Positions 59,987 to 64,000 of a DNA stretch of 64,000 nt are shown here, in pieces. Source of the DNA: JAIBJN01 sp963839745 (GTDB lineage Bacteria > Actinomycetota > Thermoleophilia > Gaiellales > Gaiellaceae); assembly GCA_963839745.1 (NCBI GenBank), contig CAWIWC010000005.1:310001-374000 (forward strand). The letters run 5' to 3'. The number at the start of each line of letters is the position of its first letter. Position 1 is the first letter of the stretch. Made by a program: the position numbers and the translations under genes. The notes under the pieces were generated by a model. That model saw nothing but the letters and a program-made list of their open reading frames with translations, had not been told where the DNA came from and ran no database searches.

Positions 59987-61417
59987 ATGGGTCTCCACGA
60001 TCGCCTCAGGAGCACCAACGGCGGCGGACAGGGGGCGGTGATCGCTCGGGTCGACAACACCGCGCGCGAAGCGCAGCCCGAACACCGCGTCGCAGATCCG
60101 TATGCCGAGCTGAAGACCCGCGTCCACCACGCGTGCATCGCGAAGCTGGGCCCGGAGCTCTTCAGCGCCCGGACGAACGAGGACCTCTCGGAGCGCGTGC
60201 TCCGGGCGGTCACCGAGCAGCTCGCGCTCGACCAGACGCCGCTCACGCGCGACGAGCGGCGCCAGATCGTCCGCGAGATCACGGACGACATCCTCGGCTA
60301 CGGGCCGCTGGAGCCGCTGCTCCGCGACGACGCCGTCACCGAGGTCATGATCAACGGGCCCGACCGGATCTACGTCGAGCGCGCGGGCAAGCTCGAGCTG
60401 ACGTCCTCGACGTTCGTCGACGACGCTCACCTGCTCCGCATCATCGACAAGATCGTCTCCCAGGTCGGCCGGCGCGTCGACGAGTCGTCGCCGATGGTGG
60501 ACGCCCGCCTGCCCGACGGCAGCCGCGTCAACGCCATCATCCCGCCGCTCTCCCTGCGCGGGCCGGTGCTCACCATCCGGAAGTTCGCCCGCGACCCGTA
60601 CACGATGGACGACCTGATCAACTTCGGGTCGGTCTCGGCGAAGGCGGCGCACTTCCTGGCCGCCTGCGTCCAGGGCAAGCTCAACGTCCTCATCTCCGGC
60701 GGTACCGGTACCGGTAAGACGACGACGCTCAACGCTCTCTCGGCCTTCGTGCCCGGCGACGAGCGCATCGTGACGATCGAGGACGCGGCCGAGCTCCAGC
60801 TGCAGCAGGAGCATGTGATCACGCTCGAGTCCCGCCCGGCGAACATCGAGGGCCAGGGCGAGGTCAGGATCCGCGAGCTCGTCCGCAACGCCCTGCGTAT
60901 GCGCCCCGACCGGATCATCGTCGGCGAGGTCCGCGGCGCCGAGACCCTCGACATGCTCCAGGCCATGAACACGGGCCACGAGGGCTCGCTGACCACGATC
61001 CACGCCAACTCCCCACGCGACGCGCTCTCGCGCCTCGAGACGCTCGTGCTCACCGCGGGCGTCGAGCTCCCTCACCGCGCAATCCGCGAGCAGATCTCGA
61101 GCGCCTTCGACCTGCTCGTCCAGATCACGCGCCTCGTGGACGGCTCGCGCCGGCTCTCCCACATCACCGAGGTGCTGCGGATGGAGTCGGACGTCATCAC
61201 CCTCCAGGACGTCTTCGTGGCGAAGCCGCCGGACGAGGACGCAGCCGCACCCGGTGCGACGCGGCTTCTCACCCCGCTCCGCTGCACGGGGCTCAAGCCT
61301 CACTTCCTCGAGAAGATGGCCGCGAACGGGGTCGTGCTGCCTCCGGCCTTCTTCCAGCACGAGACGGACGACGCACGGCCGAGCTTCCAGACGGCGAGCT
61401 TCGGCGGGTTTTCCTGA
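59987..61417 (+). CDS. cpaF: CpaF/TadA secretion ATPase
   Basis: This 476-residue type II/IV secretion hexameric ATPase has VLISGGTGTGKTTTLNALSA (Walker A), the Asp box region IVTIEDAAELQL, PDRIIVGEVRGAETLDML (Walker B) and the His box GHEGSLTTIHANS. It powers pilus polymerisation and retraction. The C-terminal 60 residues are variable. One-base overlap with the next gene (TGATG). Confidence 0.96.
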   Translation: MGLHDRLRSTNGGGQGAVIARVDNTAREAQPEHRVADPYAELKTRVHHACIAKLGPELFSARTNEDLSERVLRAVTEQLALDQTPLTRDERRQIVREITDDILGYGPLEPLLRDDAVTEVMINGPDRIYVERAGKLELTSSTFVDDAHLLRIIDKIVSQVGRRVDESSPMVDARLPDGSRVNAIIPPLSLRGPVLTIRKFARDPYTMDDLINFGSVSAKAAHFLAACVQGKLNVLISGGTGTGKTTTLNALSAFVPGDERIVTIEDAAELQLQQEHVITLESRPANIEGQGEVRIRELVRNALRMRPDRIIVGEVRGAETLDMLQAMNTGHEGSLTTIHANSPRDALSRLETLVLTAGVELPHRAIREQISSAFDLLVQITRLVDGSRRLSHITEVLRMESDVITLQDVFVAKPPDEDAAAPGATRLLTPLRCTGLKPHFLEKMAANGVVLPPAFFQHETDDARPSFQTASFGGFS

Positions 61418-63279
61418 TGCGTGGGCGCTACCCGGCTCTGGCCGTCGCGCTCGCTCTTCTCGTCCTGCCCTCTGCCGCCGTCGCGGCGACCATCGAGGCG
61501 GATTCGAGCGACTACCCGGTCGTCCGGGCGATCTTCGTCACGGATCAGCCTACGGTCACCGCCCCGACCCTGACCGAGAACGGCGAGGAAGTCACCGGCC
61601 TCACCGCCACCAACCTCGGCCGCGCCAAGAGCATCGTGCTCGCGGTCGACCGCTCGCAGTCGATGGACGGGCAGCCTCTCGAGGATGCCGTCGCGGCGGC
61701 CCGGGCGTTCGTCGCTGCGAAGCCTGCCGATGACCGGATCGCGGTGGCGACGTTCGCGACCGAGCCGATCCTGCTCACCGGCTTCCAGACCTCGACGATC
61801 GACGCCGACTCGGCGCTTCGCTCCATCTCGATCGACCCGGTGCAGGGGACGACCCTGTACGACGCGCTCGTCCTCTCGGCCAACTCGCTTTCGTCCGAGG
61901 CCTACCTCGGTCGCGTCATCATCGTCGTCACCGACGGGAACGAGACACGGAGCGAGGCGACGGTCGAAGACACCATCGCCGCGGCGCAGGACGCGGGCGT
62001 GTCGATCTACGTCGTCGGGATCGAGAGCAAGCTCTTCAACCCGGGGCCGCTCCAGCAGCTTGCGGATGCGACCGGCGGGAAGTACTACGGCACGGCATCG
62101 ACCGAGGCGCTCGCCGAGGTCTACAGCTCGATCGCCGAGGAGCTCTCGCGCACCTGGCGCCTCGAGTACGTGACGACGGCGCTGCCGAGCGAGAAGGTCA
62201 CGGTCGAGGCCGAGGCAGGAGGCGAGTCCGCCTCCCTCCAGCTCACCGCTCCCGGCGATGCCGTCGCCACCCGGAAGCCCGAGGTCGAGGGCCGTCTGCC
62301 CGAGCATTTTTTCGGCAGCTTCTGGGGCCAGGCGTCCTTCGCCGCGCTCATCGGCGTGCTCGTGCTCGGCGCCTTCGCCTTCGCGTTCGCCTCACCGCGC
62401 GGCGCCTGGCTGAAGGGCCGGCTCGAGCCGCACCTCGACACGCGGCGTCGAGCCGAGAAGCGGACGGGGCGCGAGCGGTTGAAGATCGCCGCGGGCCTCT
62501 TCCGCGCGACCGAGAACGCGCTCGGCAAGTTCAAGCCGTGGCTCCGCCTCCAGCGAACGATCGAGCGGGCCGACCTGCCGCTGCGCACGGTCGAGCTCGT
62601 GTACATCATGCTCGCCGCCGGCTTCGTCTCCGGCCTGATCGCGGCGGGTTTCACGCGGTCGGTGCCGATCATCGTGCTCGGGCTGGTCGCAGGGATTGCG
62701 ATCCCCTACTTCGTCGTCTCCATCAAGGCGAAGCAGCGCGCCAAGGCGTTCGAGAACCAGCTCCCCGACCTCCTCGTCACCATGGCGGCCGGCCTCAAGG
62801 CGGGGCACAGCTTCCGTCAGTCGCTCCAGAGCGTCGTCGACGAGGACCAGCCGCCGGCCTCGAAGGAGCTGGGGCGCGTGCTCACCGAGACCCGGCTCGG
62901 CCGCCCGATGGACGAGGCACTCGCCGAGATGGCCCACCGTGTCGGCTCGAAGAACTTCGAGTTCGTCATCACCGCCGTGACCATCCAGCGTCAGGTCGGC
63001 GGCAGTCTCGCAGGGCTCTTCGACATGGTCGCCGACACCGTCCGCAACCGTCAGCAGTTCGCGAAGAAGATCAAGGGCCTCACGGCGATGGGCCGCGCGT
63101 CGGCCTACGTCCTGATCGGCCTTCCGGTCTTCGTGGGCGCGATGCTGACGGTCGTCAACCCCACGTACATGCGCCCGCTCTGGCACACAAGCACGGGCCG
63201 GACGCTCGTCCTCGTCGGCCTCGGAATGATCGGTGTGGGCGCGCTCATGCTCCGCAAGATCGTCAACTTCAGGTACTGA
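61417..63279 (+). CDS. tadB: TadB platform protein fused to an N-terminal von Willebrand A domain
   Basis: This 620-residue protein has a signal-like start (ALAVALALLVLPSAAVAATI). A vWA domain follows at about 65-245, with MIDAS DRSQSMDG and VIIVVTDGNETRSEA. A membrane segment (FAALIGVLVLGAFAFAFA) leads to a TadB/T2SSF module (about 380-610, NQLPDLLVTMAAGLKAGHSF and VGGSLAGLFDMVADTVRNRQ). The platform part organises the pilus motor. The vWA part would be outside and could bind surface ligands or pilin. Confidence 0.9.
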   Translation: MRGRYPALAVALALLVLPSAAVAATIEADSSDYPVVRAIFVTDQPTVTAPTLTENGEEVTGLTATNLGRAKSIVLAVDRSQSMDGQPLEDAVAAARAFVAAKPADDRIAVATFATEPILLTGFQTSTIDADSALRSISIDPVQGTTLYDALVLSANSLSSEAYLGRVIIVVTDGNETRSEATVEDTIAAAQDAGVSIYVVGIESKLFNPGPLQQLADATGGKYYGTASTEALAEVYSSIAEELSRTWRLEYVTTALPSEKVTVEAEAGGESASLQLTAPGDAVATRKPEVEGRLPEHFFGSFWGQASFAALIGVLVLGAFAFAFASPRGAWLKGRLEPHLDTRRRAEKRTGRERLKIAAGLFRATENALGKFKPWLRLQRTIERADLPLRTVELVYIMLAAGFVSGLIAAGFTRSVPIIVLGLVAGIAIPYFVVSIKAKQRAKAFENQLPDLLVTMAAGLKAGHSFRQSLQSVVDEDQPPASKELGRVLTETRLGRPMDEALAEMAHRVGSKNFEFVITAVTIQRQVGGSLAGLFDMVADTVRNRQQFAKKIKGLTAMGRASAYVLIGLPVFVGAMLTVVNPTYMRPLWHTSTGRTLVLVGLGMIGVGALMLRKIVNFRY

Positions 63280-63280
63280 C

Positions 63281-64000
63281 ATGACTCTTCTTCTTCTGAT
63301 CGCAGGCGCATCGGTAGGCCTCGCCGTCTACCTCCTCATGGACCTCGTGACGCAGCCCGCGCGCGAGCGCGTGGGCTCGATCCGCCGCGCGGCGACGTAC
63401 GGCAAGAACCGCGTCGTCGTCGGCAGCATGCTCGACGACGGGACGTTCAGGGACCGCGCGCTCACGCCAATGAAGACGGGCCTCGCCCGCGCCGTCCTCC
63501 GGATCACCCCGCGGGCGAGCATCGAGACCGTCTCGACGAAGCTCCTCAACGCCGGCCTCAACCGCCGGGTCTCGCCGACCACGTACCTCGCCTCGAAAGC
63601 GGTCGTCGGCTTCGTGGGCTTCGTCGGCGGGCAGATCTTCGCCCAGGCCTCGGGCCAGGCCTCCCGGGGCATCGTCCTCGGGCTCGCCATGGCCGTCGTC
63701 GGCTTCATGGTCCCGGATGTCGTCCTCACCTTCAAGACGCGGGCGCGCAAGGAGATCCTGCGCGCCGAGCTACCGGACGCGCTCGACATTCTGGCCGTCT
63801 CGGTCGAGGCCGGGATGGGCTTCGACGGCGCCATTTCGAAGCTGACCGAGCACATGGAAGGCCCGCTCGCCGACGAGTTCGCGCTCGCGCTCGGTGAGAT
63901 GCGCATCGGCGAGAGCCGGTCGAACGCCCTCACCAAGATGATGAAGCGCGTGAACACGCCGGAGTTCTCCGCGTTCGTGCGCTCGATCATCCAGGCCGAC
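63281..64000 (+). CDS. tadC: TadC platform protein, partial
   Basis: The frame is open to the window edge; 240 residues are visible. It has an N-terminal helix, membrane segments (LASKAVVGFVGFVGGQIF, IVLGLAMAVVGFMVPDVVL) and the T2SSF block ELPDALDILAVSVEAGMGFD with ESRSNALTKMMKRVNTPEFS. It is the second platform subunit. Its stop lies beyond 64000. Confidence 0.9.
   Translation, partial: MTLLLLIAGASVGLAVYLLMDLVTQPARERVGSIRRAATYGKNRVVVGSMLDDGTFRDRALTPMKTGLARAVLRITPRASIETVSTKLLNAGLNRRVSPTTYLASKAVVGFVGFVGGQIFAQASGQASRGIVLGLAMAVVGFMVPDVVLTFKTRARKEILRAELPDALDILAVSVEAGMGFDGAISKLTEHMEGPLADEFALALGEMRIGESRSNALTKMMKRVNTPEFSAFVRSIIQAD

Overview
The window is 64 kb of very GC-rich DNA with dense, often overlapping genes. 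ECF sigma/ZAS anti-sigma pairs, PAC2, DipZ, Flp/Tad pili, leaderless-looking promoters and long acidic or Pro-Glu linkers point to an actinobacterium. A deep-branching class such as Thermoleophilia is my guess from gene content, not something the sequence proves. No rRNA, tRNA, CRISPR array, IS element or prophage was seen.

Layout. 1-2.4 kb: end of a carboxylate-amine ligase, an HMA metal chaperone, a sigma/anti-sigma pair and a LytR_C protein. 2.4-8.2 kb (minus): a molybdenum hydroxylase operon (amidohydrolase, 2Fe-2S, Mo and FAD subunits, MobA-like transferase, small membrane protein). 8.2-12 kb (plus): M24 peptidase, DegT-type aminotransferase, GlpD-like dehydrogenase. 12-14 kb (minus): thioesterase, M16 peptidase, zinc ribbon. 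14-21 kb: SIS protein, membrane/cupredoxin pair, and a tightly overlapped operon from MmsA to a 94-residue protein. 21-29 kb: Mug, NadE, acyl-CoA synthetase, and a TetR-MFS operon with a readable promoter and operators. 29-43 kb: two HTH-TPR regulators, each beside a tiny signal-like peptide gene, enclosing rhodanese, MscL, proline racemase, DDAH, SelD, CtaA, PAC2, DipZ and a helicase. 43-57 kb: a GspE-N/Pro-Glu protein, a ZIP transporter and multicopper oxidase with palindromic operators, an LVIVD propeller, redox and hydrolase genes, a lipid-kinase-like protein, DUF192 and an M15-like protein. 57-64 kb: a Tad pilus operon running off the end.

Main points for a second look. (1) HTH-TPR proteins of 446 and 434 residues sit beside 28- and 25-residue cationic-hydrophobic ORFs. 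One ORF has a near-perfect Shine-Dalgarno and the other a dedicated terminator. This looks like an RRNPP-type peptide-sensing arrangement outside Firmicutes. (2) Five genes lack ATG, GTG or TTG at the expected start and seem to begin at CTG; in at least four this overlaps, or nearly abuts, the upstream stop. (3) Five genes are split by single-base frameshifts, which may be sequence errors. (4) The FAD subunit carries four cysteines like the [4Fe-4S] insertion of 4-hydroxybenzoyl-CoA reductase.

Starts are my readings of frame, ribosome-binding sites and family alignment from memory; no search was run.
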